Shown here: positions 36,382 to 45,959 of the stretch, one piece after another
How positions within the stretch are numbered: position 1 is the first letter of the stretch
Layout: every line of letters begins with the position of its first letter
Notes under the pieces: generated by a model
The model's input: the letters and a program-made list of their open reading frames with translations, nothing else
The model's database searches: none
What the model was told of the DNA's origin: nothing
Position numbers and translations under genes: made by a program
NCBI RefSeq assembly: GCF_011927625.1
Contig: NZ_JAATIZ010000001.1
Location: 186,001 to 250,000 of the forward strand
Length of the DNA stretch: 64,000 nt
Origin: Paenalcaligenes hominis
GTDB lineage: Bacteria > Pseudomonadota > Gammaproteobacteria > Burkholderiales > Burkholderiaceae_B
Direction of reading: 5' to 3'

Positions 36382-37041
36382 ATGTCTAACGAGAAGAAAA
36401 AGTTTTTTTCACATGCAACGGTGGAAACGAACGTTGGCTTATTGATGATTTGTACTCTCATCGTTATTGCGATGGCAGGGTTGGTACAAATCGTGCCTTT
36501 GTTCTTCCAACATTCAACTACTACTCCAACCGAAGGCGTGACCCCATACGAGCCGCTACGTTTGATGGGGCGTGACATCTACATCCGCGAAGGCTGTGTA
36601 GGCTGTCACTCCCAACAAATTCGTATGTTGGAATCCGAAGTACGTCGTTACGGTCCTTACTCATTAGCGGGTGAGTCCGTTTATGATCACCCCTTCTTAT
36701 GGGGCTCCAAGCGTACCGGTCCTGACTTGGCTCGTGTAGGTCAGCGCTATACCGATGAATGGCATCGTATTCACTTACGCAATCCACGCGATGTGGTGCG
36801 TGAGTCCAATATGCCTGCTTATCCTTGGTTGCAACGCAATACAGTCGAAGGGGCAAATATCCAAACACGTATGGAAGTATTACGTAAACTGGGTGTTCCT
36901 TACACTGACGAAGAAATTGCTAAAGCTCCTGAGGCCCTAAAAGGCAAAACAGAAGAAGATGCATTGGTAGCTTATTTACAAGGTTTAGGAGTCCAAGGGC
37001 GCGCCGCTGCTGAAGCAGCTGTAGCCGAAGGGAGATACTAA
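36382..37041 (+). CDS. ccoO: cytochrome-c oxidase cbb3-type, subunit II
   Basis: A membrane-anchored monoheme cytochrome c that feeds electrons to CcoN. The 219 residues begin with a cytoplasmic basic start and one membrane helix (about 18-42). The heme site [13 protein letters not shown] follows (Cys72, Cys75, His76), and the methionine ligand lies in [10 protein letters not shown]. The ATG (AAGGATAG upstream) is preferred over an in-frame start inside ccoN. Confidence 0.97.
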   Translation: MSNEKKKFFSHATVETNVGLLMICTLIVIAMAGLVQIVPLFFQHSTTTPTEGVTPYEPLRLMGRDIYIREGCVGCHSQQIRMLESEVRRYGPYSLAGESVYDHPFLWGSKRTGPDLARVGQRYTDEWHRIHLRNPRDVVRESNMPAYPWLQRNTVEGANIQTRMEVLRKLGVPYTDEEIAKAPEALKGKTEEDALVAYLQGLGVQGRAAAEAAVAEGRY

Positions 37042-37220
37042 TGATTGGCATCTTAAATGGTATTGCCACAGCATTAGCTTTAATAACCTTTTTAGGAATC
37101 ATTGTTTGGGCATGGTCTAAGGGCCGTGCTAAAGCAAACGATGAGGCGTCTAGGCTGCCTTTTGACCTTCCCGATGAAGAGGAGGTCGTAAGGCAGAAAG
37201 TAGGGGATTCGAATGAATGA
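37041..37220 (+). CDS. ccoQ: cbb3-type oxidase subunit CcoQ
   Basis: A 59-residue single-helix protein that stabilises the cbb3 complex. It reads [20 protein letters not shown] and continues through VWAWSKGRAKANDEA, with FDLPDEEE near the end, the usual CcoQ pattern of a helix followed by an acidic patch. The ATG shares one base with the ccoO stop, and the 3' end overlaps ccoP by eight bases, so translation of the three is linked. Confidence 0.93.
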   Translation: MIGILNGIATALALITFLGIIVWAWSKGRAKANDEASRLPFDLPDEEEVVRQKVGDSNE

Positions 37221-38118
37221 ATTTTTCAGCGTAGGCTGGAGCATTTGGATTACGGCCATTGCCCTTGGCGGGGTAGTGTTCTGTTTATTCGTGCTGATCA
37301 GCCAACTAAAAGGCCAACCCAAAAAGGGTGAGGTCATCAGTGACACAGGTCACTCTTGGGACGGAATTACTGAATACGATACACCGCTACCACGTTGGTG
37401 GGTATCGATGTACTTAATTCTCAGTGCCATTGCTTTAGCCTATATGTTTCTCTATCCGGCTTTAGGTTCTTTCGACGGCTTTTTGGGGACTAACCAAGCC
37501 AAAGAGGTCCGTTTAGCCCAAGAGGAAATCGAAGCTCGTGTTCAGCCGGTTTTTCAGAAATATGCAGAAATGCCTATTCCTGATATTGCCAAAGACGACG
37601 AAGCCCGTGCTATTGGCCAGCGTTTATTCTTAAACAACTGTGCTCAGTGTCATGGCTCAGATGCTCAAGGCAGCCCGTCTTTCCCGAACCTGTCTGATGA
37701 TTCCTGGTTATGGGGTGGTGAGCCCGAGCAAATTTTGCACACCATCACTAATGGTCGTCGTGGCATTATGCCTGCACATAAAGCGCTGATGACGCCTGCT
37801 CAGGCTTCAGAAATCGCACAGTACGTGCGTTCCCTAAGCAACTTGGCCCATGATCAAACGCGTGTGGTGCCAGGGAAAAAACTTTACGATCAGTTCTGTG
37901 TTGCATGTCATGGTGCTGAAGGTAAAGGCAATCAAATGTTAGGCGCTCCTAACCTAACAGATAGTGCTTGGCTCTACGGTAGCTCAGAAGACACAATTGT
38001 GTACGGCATTTTAAATGGTCGTGATAACCAAATGCCTGCTCAAAAAGATCATCTGTCCCAAGAGCAAATCCGCCTCTTAGCAGGTTGGGTTTGGGGCCTC
38101 TCGAATGTAGAGCAGTAA
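37213..38118 (+). CDS. ccoP: cytochrome-c oxidase cbb3-type, subunit III (diheme)
   Basis: CcoP is the diheme cytochrome c entry point for electrons. The 301 residues have two N-terminal membrane segments (10-30 and about 64-82) with DGITEYDTPLPRWW between them, a CcoP hallmark. Two heme sites follow, NNCAQCHGSDAQG (143-147) and FCVACHGAEGKG, with Met ligands in RGIMPAH and NQMPAQKD. AGTAGGGG precedes the ATG. Confidence 0.97.
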   Translation: MNEFFSVGWSIWITAIALGGVVFCLFVLISQLKGQPKKGEVISDTGHSWDGITEYDTPLPRWWVSMYLILSAIALAYMFLYPALGSFDGFLGTNQAKEVRLAQEEIEARVQPVFQKYAEMPIPDIAKDDEARAIGQRLFLNNCAQCHGSDAQGSPSFPNLSDDSWLWGGEPEQILHTITNGRRGIMPAHKALMTPAQASEIAQYVRSLSNLAHDQTRVVPGKKLYDQFCVACHGAEGKGNQMLGAPNLTDSAWLYGSSEDTIVYGILNGRDNQMPAQKDHLSQEQIRLLAGWVWGLSNVEQ

Positions 38119-38126
38119 TAGCAGTT

Positions 38127-38163
38127 AAGGGCTCCGTACCTAGGTTAGGTCAGGAGCCTTTTT
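38127..38163 (+). terminator. possible attenuator/terminator between ccoP and ccoG
   Basis: Stem AAGG(G)CTCC / GGAGCCTT with a 17-base loop and a T-run. It may reduce, not stop, transcription into ccoG. Confidence 0.6.
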
Positions 38164-38187
38164 ATAAATTGACTGAAGGTTTGTATC

Positions 38188-39699
38188 ATGAGTAGTGAAG
38201 CTCCTAAAAGACCCGATCAAACGGGTCAAGACGCTGATCAAGTACCTGCTTGGCAGCCGCCTCGAATTGAAAAACAGGCAGTTGTGGGAGCTTCACCACA
38301 ACTAGAAAAAATCCTCCAAGATGCGCATGGCAAAATTGTCATGCGCTCCGTTACGGGACACTTTGACCGTATACGGATTGCATTAGTATGGATTACACAA
38401 ATTCTCTTTTTTGGTTTGCCTTGGTTGCAGTGGAATGGACGTCAAGCCGTTCTCTTTGACCTAGGGGCCAGAAAATTCTATTTATTTGGCATGGTGTTAT
38501 GGCCTCAAGATATTATTTATCTGGCCGTTTTGCTGATTATTTCAGCCTATGCCTTGTTCTTATTTACAGCCATTGCAGGGCGTTTATTTTGTGGTTATGC
38601 CTGTCCGCAGTCGGTCTACACCAAAATCATGATGTGGTTCGAGCACAAGATCGAAGGGGATCGTGTGGCTCGTATCCGTCTGGCCGAAGCCCCTTGGACA
38701 TGGCGAAAATTTCGCATCAAACTAACCAAACACACGGTATGGGTATTGTTTTCGCTTTGGACAGGCTTTACCTTTATTGGGTATTTTGCTCCTATCCGAG
38801 AGCTACCTGGTGAATTCATTCATCTCACTCTAAGCACATGGCAGTGGGTGTGGTTTTGGTTGTATAGCGCAGCCACATTAAGCTTTGCTGGCTTTTTGCG
38901 CGAGTCCATTTGTCGTTATGCCTGTCCTTACGCACGCTTCCAAAGCGTGATGGTGGACGATGATACTTTTGTGGTCAGTTACGACTATGTACGAGGTGAA
39001 CCACGAGGGGCACGTTCTAAAAAGGTCGACCATAAAGCTGAGGGCAAAGGCGACTGTATTAACTGCAGTTTATGCGTTCAGGTTTGTCCGACCGGTATCG
39101 ATATTCGCGAAGGTCTTCAATATATGTGCATTGGCTGTGGCGCGTGTGTGGACGTCTGTAACCAAGTGATGGACAAAATGGGCTACGAGCCTGACTTGAT
39201 CCGCTATACCTCAGGTCGTGCGATTAGCGAGCGATTAACCCAAGACGAAGCCCGCAAGCGCATGTTCCGTCCACGTGTACTGATCTACATCAGCTTGTTA
39301 GTTCTAGTCAGTGTGGCTTTAGTGGTGTCTATGGCGTTACGTGATACCTTGAAAATGAACATTATTCGTGACCGGGGGTTGTTAGGGCGTGAAGTCGCTG
39401 GCGGCTTAATAGAAAACGTATATCGTTTGCAGCTTGTTAATGCTGCTGAAGAGCCTCTTACTATTCAGTTGTCCGCAGACGGTATCGCCCAAATTAAAAT
39501 CAAGCGCGCAGATAATGGCAAAGACACGATTGTGTTGCCTGCCTCATCAACCGAGCTTGTTCCTGTGGTGGTGCAAATTCCGTCTGATAGTGGTCTGAGC
39601 ACTGGGATGCATGCAATAGAAATTCGTGCCGATTCCGTCGCTGGGCAGCGTCAAAATACACATGCCAAAGACACCTCTAATTTTTATATTCCCCAATAA
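38188..39699 (+). CDS. ccoG: cytochrome-c oxidase accessory protein CcoG
   Basis: CcoG (FixG) is a membrane ferredoxin-like protein that reduces Cu(II) during cbb3 assembly. The 503 residues have about five membrane helices. CRYACPYARFQSVM is near residue 237, and two [4Fe-4S] ligand sets follow: CINCSLCVQVCPTGIDI and CIGCGACVDVCNQVM. The C-terminal third is an Ig-like periplasmic domain after the last helix (about 368-388). The family CGYACPQSVYTK is present near 135. The gene is intact, unlike its usual partner ccoI. Confidence 0.95.
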   Translation: MSSEAPKRPDQTGQDADQVPAWQPPRIEKQAVVGASPQLEKILQDAHGKIVMRSVTGHFDRIRIALVWITQILFFGLPWLQWNGRQAVLFDLGARKFYLFGMVLWPQDIIYLAVLLIISAYALFLFTAIAGRLFCGYACPQSVYTKIMMWFEHKIEGDRVARIRLAEAPWTWRKFRIKLTKHTVWVLFSLWTGFTFIGYFAPIRELPGEFIHLTLSTWQWVWFWLYSAATLSFAGFLRESICRYACPYARFQSVMVDDDTFVVSYDYVRGEPRGARSKKVDHKAEGKGDCINCSLCVQVCPTGIDIREGLQYMCIGCGACVDVCNQVMDKMGYEPDLIRYTSGRAISERLTQDEARKRMFRPRVLIYISLLVLVSVALVVSMALRDTLKMNIIRDRGLLGREVAGGLIENVYRLQLVNAAEEPLTIQLSADGIAQIKIKRADNGKDTIVLPASSTELVPVVVQIPSDSGLSTGMHAIEIRADSVAGQRQNTHAKDTSNFYIPQ

Positions 39700-39708
39700 G
39701 GAGTCATT

Positions 39709-39927
39709 ATGAGCTCAGCACCTTTGCGTGAAGATACCCAGCCTTGGTATAAAGAACCGTGGCCATGGATTCTAATGTCTGGTCCTGCCATCGTGGTAGT
39801 GGCGTGTATTATTACTATTTATTTAGCCGTTTCCCATTATGATCAGCCCATGTCAGGGGCAGTAAAAAAAGGGCTGCAAATTGTGCCTAGTGGGCAAGTC
39901 GATAAAGCCGAGGCTAAGCAAAAGTAA
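39709..39927 (+). CDS. short FixH-family protein
   Basis: FixH/CcoH is a single-helix protein that stays with the cbb3 assembly intermediate. This 72-residue version has the conserved lead WYKEPWPWILMSGPAIVVVA and one membrane helix. After HYDQPMSGAVKKGLQI it stops, so the periplasmic domain of the usual 150-170-residue form is missing and its DDYYK motif is degraded. AAGGAG lies six bases before the ATG. It directly follows ccoG. Confidence 0.82.
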   Translation: MSSAPLREDTQPWYKEPWPWILMSGPAIVVVACIITIYLAVSHYDQPMSGAVKKGLQIVPSGQVDKAEAKQK

Positions 39928-39931
39928 AGGT

Positions 39932-39966
39932 AAAAAAAGCTAAGTTATTTCAACTTAGCTTTTTTT
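39932..39966 (+). terminator. bidirectional terminator between fixH and fnr
   Basis: Stem AAAAGCTAAGTT / AACTTAGCTTTT with A-run and T-run on the two sides. Confidence 0.93.
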
Positions 39967-40003
39967 GTATTTTGTGTGTGGGTTGGGCTAGAAATACAAG
40001 CCG

Positions 40004-40744
40004 TTAATACGCATGGCTTGGGCAGGCAGTACCGGCTAATTGATGCAAAACAGGCAAGTTTAAAAGTTTGACTTCGCGCTGCTGGATTTCCAGCAAGCCT
40101 TCACGGGCAAAGCGGGAAAATAGTCGGCTAACAGTTTCAAGTGTTAGACCCAAAAAGTTGCCAATTTCCTCGCGACTCATGCGTAGCAGAAATTCGTAAG
40201 GCGAATAGCCCAGTGCCGTTAAGCGGTCAGACATGTTCAAGAGAAAAGCAGCTAAGCGCTGTTCAGAGCGCAAAGCACCGAGTGTCATCATAATACTATG
40301 AGAGCGGTTGATTTCTTTGCTCATGAGGCGTCGCAACTGGGTTTGCAACATGGGCAGTTGGGTGGACAGATGATCAAAATCATCTAGGCGCATGACGCAG
40401 ACCTCGCTGTCTTCCAGCGCAATAGCGTGAGAAACATGCGTGTTATTAAGCAAACCGTCCATTCCTGCAATTTCGCCAGGCAGTAGAAAGCCAGTGATTT
40501 GTACTTGGCCGGTTGCGTCTTCGAGCTGTGTTTTTAAACTGCCAGAGCGCAAAGCATAAACGGCCTCTACGGGGTCGGAAAGATGAAATAAAGGGGCGCC
40601 TTTTTTAAGACGGATGCGCTCCTGAATAAGATCATCTAGCTTATTCAGTTCGGGCTCGGGCATACCTAGTGGTAAGCAAAGTTCGCTTAACATGCAGGTA
40701 GAGCAACGCATTGAATTAGCCGTGACGGGAATACGTTTTTGCAT
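40004..40744 (-). CDS. fnr: FNR-type oxygen-sensing transcription regulator
   Basis: A Crp/Fnr regulator that senses oxygen through a [4Fe-4S] cluster. The 246 residues carry the N-terminal cysteines Cys14, Cys17 and Cys23 (RCSTCMLSELC) and a fourth in DSEVCVMRLDD. A cNMP-like domain and the dimer helix follow. The helix-turn-helix is EIGNFLGLTLETVSRLFSRF, with the E-x2-S-R recognition residues for TTGAT half-sites. The ATG giving this N-terminus matches E. coli FNR length; a start 45 bases upstream is possible. Its position behind the cco genes suggests it controls them. Confidence 0.94.
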   Translation of the reverse strand: MQKRIPVTANSMRCSTCMLSELCLPLGMPEPELNKLDDLIQERIRLKKGAPLFHLSDPVEAVYALRSGSLKTQLEDATGQVQITGFLLPGEIAGMDGLLNNTHVSHAIALEDSEVCVMRLDDFDHLSTQLPMLQTQLRRLMSKEINRSHSIMMTLGALRSEQRLAAFLLNMSDRLTALGYSPYEFLLRMSREEIGNFLGLTLETVSRLFSRFAREGLLEIQQREVKLLNLPVLHQLAGTACPSHAY

Positions 40745-41086
40745 AGTTGATTCTGGGTACAGAAAAGAAAAAGGTTTGCTTTGAGGCAAATCAATAATGA
40801 TTGTAGCTTTTTCTGAGCTAGAGCACGAATTACATTTGTTTAGATTTGCTAATCGACGCAGTGGTTAAACCGCTAAATGGCCTAGCTTGGGAGCTTGGCA
40901 TGGTTTTGTTGTATTTTTGTTACGTAGTGTAGACGATATAAGTAAAGTATTTCTTAGATTCCCTTGAAATAAAAGAAAGTGACAGTATCTATAACTTAAC
41001 GATTGATATATGGCACGGCTTAAATAACGCGCTAAAGCTGATTTTCTGTGTTTAAGACTGTGCTTTTTTAAAAGGCCAACTATTCC
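40745..41086. promoter_or_regulatory. gene-free fnr-clpB divergent region
   Basis: About 340 bases with no credible ORF. Near fnr is the dyad AATCA-ATAA-TGATT (40789-40802), a possible operator for the reverse gene. CTTGAAA at 40973, 13 bases, then CAGTATCT resembles a sigma-32 heat-shock promoter about 95 bases before clpB; the -35 is perfect but the -10 is poor. The rest is AT-rich without clear structure. Confidence 0.4.
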
Positions 41087-43675
41087 ATGCGTATAGATAA
41101 ATTAACAACACAATTTCAAATGGCTTTAGGCACCGCACAAACCTTAGCCATTCAAGGCAAACATGCCTACCTTGAGCCAGCTCATGTGCTCTTGGCACTA
41201 CTCGAAGACCCAGATTCGGGGGCTAGCAGTTTATTAGCTCGGGCAGGGGCTGCTGTGCCGCGGTTAAAAAGTGAGCTCAGCAATTACTTAGCCGCTCAGC
41301 CCCAAGTAGAAGGCGGCGAAGCCAATTTACGCGCCAGTCGCGAGCTACAAACAGCTTTAGCCCAAGCAGACAAAGAGGCGACTCAACGGGGTGACACCTA
41401 CGTGGCTAGCGAGCTATTTTTGTTGGCGGTATTAAAAGATAAGGGGCGCGCTAGCCAGCTGTTACGTGATGCTGGCGTGCAAGACAAAGCGCTTGAGGCA
41501 GCGATTGAGGCCGTCCGTGGTGGGGCCACAGTCACCGATGCCGAAGGCGAGTCAAACCGCGAGGCTCTCTCTAAGTACACGACCGACTTTACTGAACGTG
41601 CCCGTTTAGGCAAGCTAGATCCCGTGATTGGGCGTGATGACGAAATCCGCCGTGCCATTCAAATACTGCAACGCCGCACTAAAAATAACCCGGTTTTAAT
41701 TGGTGAGCCAGGGGTGGGTAAAACCGCTATTGTTGAGGGCTTAGCACAACGTATCGTCAATAACGAAGTCCCAGAAAGTCTCAAAGGAAAACGTCTATTA
41801 GTTTTGGACTTAGCGGCGCTATTAGCAGGTGCTAAATTCCGTGGCGAATTTGAAGAGCGTCTAAAAGCCGTTTTAAAGGAACTCGCCCAAGACGAAGGTC
41901 AGACCATTCTTTTCATTGATGAAATTCATATGGTGGTGGGCGCTGGTAAGGCCGACGGAGCAATGGATGCTGGGAACATGCTTAAGCCCGCCTTAGCACG
42001 TGGCGAAATCCATTGTATTGGGGCTACTACTCTTGATGAGTATCGTCAGTACATAGAAAAAGACGCAGCGCTAGAACGTCGTTTCCAACGCGTTCAGGTC
42101 GACGAGCCCGATGTGCCGTCAACCATTGCGATCTTACGTGGTCTTCAAGAGCGTTATGAGCTGCACCACGGAGTGGCCATTACAGACCCTGCAATCGTGG
42201 CTGCAGCGGAGTTGTCTCATCGCTACATTACCGATCGCTTTTTGCCCGACAAAGCCATCGACTTAATTGATGAGGCTGCGGCCCGTATCCGTATGGAGAT
42301 TGATTCAAAGCCCGAGGTCATGGACAAGCTCGAACGTCGTATGATTCAGCTTAAAATTGAGCGCGAAGCGGTGCGCCGCGAAGAAGACGATGCGTCTAAG
42401 AAACGCTTGCAAGTGATTGAGGACGAGCTTGAGTCATTGCAGCGTCAATACGATGACTATGATCATATTTGGAAAGCAGAAAAAGCTGCTGTCCAAGGCA
42501 CTCAATCCATCAAAGAGGAAATCGAAGCACTACGTGCAGAAATGGCCGAGTATCAGCGTAAAGGTCAATTCGAGCAATTAGCCGAGTTGCAATATGGCAA
42601 ACTACCTCAACTCGAAGAGCGCTTACGGTCCGCTGAGCATGCCAAAGAAAGCGTGGATGAGGAAGCCGAGCGTCCTAAGCTGCTACGAACTCAGGTGGGT
42701 GTAGAGGAAATCGCAGAGGTTGTGTCACGCGCAACGGGTATTCCTGTGTCGCGGATGATGCAAGGCGAGCGGGAAAAGCTGCTACAGATGGAATCGCACC
42801 TGCATCAACGCGTGGTGGGTCAAGACGAGGCCGTCACCCTAGTGGCCGATGCCATCCGTCGCTCACGCGCCGGTTTAGCTGACCCAGATCGTCCTTACGG
42901 TTCGTTCTTGTTCCTTGGACCTACCGGTGTGGGTAAAACAGAGCTCACAAAAGCTTTGGCTGGTTTTCTGTTTGACTCGGAAGATCACTTGATACGCGTC
43001 GATATGTCTGAGTTCATGGAAAAACACTCTGTGGCACGGTTAATTGGGGCGCCTCCAGGGTATGTCGGGTACGAACAGGGCGGTTACTTAACCGAAGCCG
43101 TACGTCGTAAACCTTACAGTGTGATTTTGTTGGACGAAGTGGAGAAAGCGCATCCTGATGTGTTTAACGTGTTGCTTCAGGTACTGGACGATGGGCGCTT
43201 AACAGATGGCCAAGGGCGTACGGTGGACTTCCGCAATACGGTTGTTATTATGACCTCGAACTTAGGGTCGCAGCATATTCAAATGATGCAAGACGAGCCC
43301 TACGAGACAATCAAAGAAGTCGTGTGGGAAGAAGTTAAACAACATTTCCGTCCCGAATTCTTAAACCGTATTGATGAGGTGGTGGTATTCCATAGCCTAG
43401 ACGCACAGCACATTCAAGCCATTGCAAAAATTCAATTACAACGGTTAGAGCAGCGTTTACAAGACCGCGGCTTAGAATTAGATGTATCCGAAGCGGCTTT
43501 GGCTGAGATCGCTAAAGTTGGCTTTGACCCTGTATTTGGGGCGCGTCCTTTGAAACGTGCTATACAGCAAAGTATTGAAAACCCTGTAGCTAAAGCCATC
43601 TTACAAGGTGATTTTGCCGATGGTGACACAGTTCATGTCAATTTTGCTGATGATGCGTTTGCTTTCACTAAATAA
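41087..43675 (+). CDS. clpB: ATP-dependent disaggregase ClpB
   Basis: ClpB pulls proteins out of aggregates with DnaK. The 862 residues have an N domain, AAA-1 with Walker A GEPGVGKT (near 206) and Walker [12 protein letters not shown], a long middle coiled coil (about 400-520, rich in Glu/Lys/Arg), and AAA-2 with [15 protein letters not shown] and [15 protein letters not shown]. There is no IGF/L loop for ClpP binding, and the coiled coil separates it from ClpA. Length is standard. The promoter may be heat-shock type. Confidence 0.97.
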   Translation: MRIDKLTTQFQMALGTAQTLAIQGKHAYLEPAHVLLALLEDPDSGASSLLARAGAAVPRLKSELSNYLAAQPQVEGGEANLRASRELQTALAQADKEATQRGDTYVASELFLLAVLKDKGRASQLLRDAGVQDKALEAAIEAVRGGATVTDAEGESNREALSKYTTDFTERARLGKLDPVIGRDDEIRRAIQILQRRTKNNPVLIGEPGVGKTAIVEGLAQRIVNNEVPESLKGKRLLVLDLAALLAGAKFRGEFEERLKAVLKELAQDEGQTILFIDEIHMVVGAGKADGAMDAGNMLKPALARGEIHCIGATTLDEYRQYIEKDAALERRFQRVQVDEPDVPSTIAILRGLQERYELHHGVAITDPAIVAAAELSHRYITDRFLPDKAIDLIDEAAARIRMEIDSKPEVMDKLERRMIQLKIEREAVRREEDDASKKRLQVIEDELESLQRQYDDYDHIWKAEKAAVQGTQSIKEEIEALRAEMAEYQRKGQFEQLAELQYGKLPQLEERLRSAEHAKESVDEEAERPKLLRTQVGVEEIAEVVSRATGIPVSRMMQGEREKLLQMESHLHQRVVGQDEAVTLVADAIRRSRAGLADPDRPYGSFLFLGPTGVGKTELTKALAGFLFDSEDHLIRVDMSEFMEKHSVARLIGAPPGYVGYEQGGYLTEAVRRKPYSVILLDEVEKAHPDVFNVLLQVLDDGRLTDGQGRTVDFRNTVVIMTSNLGSQHIQMMQDEPYETIKEVVWEEVKQHFRPEFLNRIDEVVVFHSLDAQHIQAIAKIQLQRLEQRLQDRGLELDVSEAALAEIAKVGFDPVFGARPLKRAIQQSIENPVAKAILQGDFADGDTVHVNFADDAFAFTK

Positions 43676-43692
43676 TTCTTTTTTATTGATTG

Positions 43693-43717
43693 GCCCCACT
43701 TCGGTGGGGCTTTTTTT
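43693..43717 (+). terminator. rho-independent terminator after clpB
   Basis: Stem GCCCCAC / GTGGGGC closed by TTCG and followed by seven T. Confidence 0.95.
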
Positions 43718-43847
43718 GTGTTCAAACGTAGCATGGGGGCTAACCCTCTAAGTGATATCCCTCGTGTATTCAAAAGTAATTTACAACTAAACTATTTACA
43801 AGTGATTTTCGTGAATCAGCGAAAATAAGAATAACGAGGAGACATAT

Positions 43848-45014
43848 ATGAAACGTGTAGTAGCTGCTTTGGCTTTAACATCTGTCGGTTTGGGTACCGC
43901 AGCTGTCGCTGACACCATTAAGGTAGGGATCGCCAATGATAATTCTGGGCCCTTTTCAGCAGTGGGGGCTGAAATTCGCGATGGGTTAAACCTAGCCATT
44001 AAACAATTAGATGGCAAGCTAGGGGGGCAGCCAGCCGAGTTCATTCAACAAGATATGGCGGGCAACCCAGACCAAGCGCGTCAATTAGTAAACCGCTATA
44101 TTCAACGCGATAAGATTGACTTTTTCACCGGCCCCGTGGGTTCGAATGTGGCTTTAGCCGTTGGGCCAGCTTTATTTAAAGCTGAAGTTCCTTATTTAAC
44201 AGCCAACCCCGGTCCTAGCCAACTGGCAGGTAAACAGTGCAACCCTTATTTTTTTGGTGTGTCTTACCAAAATGATGCTTTCCACGAGGCCGCTGGTAAA
44301 GTAGCTGCTGACCGTAACTACGAAAAGGTGTTCATTCTTGCTCCCGATTATCCTGCAGGCAAAGACTCACTAAATGGTTTTAAACGGGGTTACGGCAAAA
44401 CACCTAGCGAGGAAATTTACACGAAATTAGGCCAAATTGATTACGCCGCCGAGCTTGCTCAAATTCGTGCCAACAAACCCGAAGCTGTGTTCTTCTTTTT
44501 ACCCGGCGGGATGGGCATTAATTTCATTAAACAATTCGTTGCCGCTGGTTTAAATAAAGATACTGTGCTCTTAGGGCCGGGCTTCTCGGGCGATACCGAT
44601 ATTATTCAAGCTGTTGGCGACCCCATCGAAGGCATGTTTAATACCGCACAATGGGCGCACGACCTAGATGTACCGGCTAACAAAAAATTCGTAGAAGCTT
44701 ACCGCAAAGAATACGATGGCCGTTACCCGTCTGTATATGCCGCTCAGGCCTATGACGTCATTATGGCAATGGATGCTGCCGTGGCTCAGGTAGACGGCAA
44801 CGTGAAAGACCGCGCTAAAGTGCTCGAAGCCCTAAAATCCGCCAATTACGAATCCGTGCGTGGCGAATTTACCTATGGGAAAAATAATTTCCCCATTCAA
44901 CCTTATTATGTTCGCGTAGTCGAGCGTGATGCAGACGGGGTTTTAACTAACAAATTGGTAGGTACGGTGTTCGACTCTTACCAAGACGCCTATGTTGATG
45001 AATGCAAACTATAA
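43848..45014 (+). CDS. livK: ABC transporter substrate-binding protein, branched-chain/aromatic type
   Basis: A periplasmic type I binding protein for the transporter encoded next. The 388-residue precursor has a signal peptide (about 1-22, ending AAVADT), then IKVGIANDNSGPFSAVGAEIRDG. It is of the Leu/Ile/Val-binding fold. The sequence YPAGKDSLNGFKRGY and the general likeness to aromatic-acid binding proteins in soil bacteria make an aromatic or keto acid ligand possible; the ligand cannot be fixed from sequence. GAGGAG lies eight bases before the ATG. Confidence 0.85.
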   Translation: MKRVVAALALTSVGLGTAAVADTIKVGIANDNSGPFSAVGAEIRDGLNLAIKQLDGKLGGQPAEFIQQDMAGNPDQARQLVNRYIQRDKIDFFTGPVGSNVALAVGPALFKAEVPYLTANPGPSQLAGKQCNPYFFGVSYQNDAFHEAAGKVAADRNYEKVFILAPDYPAGKDSLNGFKRGYGKTPSEEIYTKLGQIDYAAELAQIRANKPEAVFFFLPGGMGINFIKQFVAAGLNKDTVLLGPGFSGDTDIIQAVGDPIEGMFNTAQWAHDLDVPANKKFVEAYRKEYDGRYPSVYAAQAYDVIMAMDAAVAQVDGNVKDRAKVLEALKSANYESVRGEFTYGKNNFPIQPYYVRVVERDADGVLTNKLVGTVFDSYQDAYVDECKL

Positions 45015-45036
45015 GTATTAAAAGGTTGATAACAGA

Positions 45037-45957
45037 ATGTCGCTCATCTTAGTTACTGAGCAGCTGTTAAATGGTTTGCAATTCGGGTTGATGTTGTTTT
45101 TAATTGCCGCTGGCCTAACGTTGGTCTTTGGCATTATGGATATCATGAACTTGGCCCATGGGTCCCTGTATATGGCAGGGGCCTATGTGGCTGCAGAAAT
45201 CATGCAGCGTACAGGCTCATTTACTTCAGCGGTGCTGATTGCCGTTGGAGTCACCGCTTTAGTTGGCATTGTTTTAGAGTTAGCGTTAATGCGCCGCTTA
45301 GTGCTTCGTGACCATCTCGCTCAAGTATTAGGTACGTATGCCATCATTCTCATCGCTAATGATATTGTCAAAATGATCTGGGGGCCTGCCCCGATTATGT
45401 TCAATATGCCGGCTACCCTATCAGGTCCTGTAGAACTCGTTCCTGGTTTTTTATACCCGGCTTTTAGACTTATGATTATTGCCGTAGGCCTCGTCGTCGC
45501 AGTGGGCTTATATGCGTTTGTGACGCGCACACGGGCTGGGGTGCTAGTACGAGCTGGGGCCTCAAATCGTCAAATGGCAACATTGATGGGTGTCCGTGTC
45601 CCCGTGCTTTTCCTCGGTATTTTTACACTGGGTGCGGCGTTAGCTGCGCTAGCTGGCGCGATGCTTGGGCCTATCAATGCTGTACAAATTGGTATGGGCG
45701 AGGACATCCTCATTCTCGTGCTGGTGTGTATTGTAATTGGCGGTATTGGCTCAATACGGGGGGCATTTGTGGGGGCGTTGCTGGTGGGTATGGTTGATAC
45801 CGCTGGGCGTGCTTTTTTACCTATGTTGCTACGCACCGTTTTCCCTGCTGATGTGGCATCCAGTGTAGGTCCCACATTGGCTGCTATGTCAATTTATCTT
45901 TTAATGGCCGTGGTTTTGGTAGTGAAACCCGCCGGATTATTTCCAGCGCGAGGCTAA
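45037..45957 (+). CDS. livH: branched-chain type ABC transporter permease LivH
   Basis: One of the two membrane channels of the uptake system. The 306 residues form about eight helices. The family lead QLLNGLQFGLMLFLIAAGLTLVFGIMDIMNLAHGSLYMAGAY is split across helix 1 and 2. The conserved MATLMGVRV and ILVLVCIVIGGIGSIRGAFVGA contact the ATPases. livM follows two bases on. Confidence 0.93.
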   Translation: MSLILVTEQLLNGLQFGLMLFLIAAGLTLVFGIMDIMNLAHGSLYMAGAYVAAEIMQRTGSFTSAVLIAVGVTALVGIVLELALMRRLVLRDHLAQVLGTYAIILIANDIVKMIWGPAPIMFNMPATLSGPVELVPGFLYPAFRLMIIAVGLVVAVGLYAFVTRTRAGVLVRAGASNRQMATLMGVRVPVLFLGIFTLGAALAALAGAMLGPINAVQIGMGEDILILVLVCIVIGGIGSIRGAFVGALLVGMVDTAGRAFLPMLLRTVFPADVASSVGPTLAAMSIYLLMAVVLVVKPAGLFPARG

Positions 45958-45959
45958 TC

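Noticed and set aside
36521-36868. Reverse-strand ORF opposite ccoO
   Set aside because: Antisense to a heme-binding gene with all motifs intact; composition does not look like a protein.
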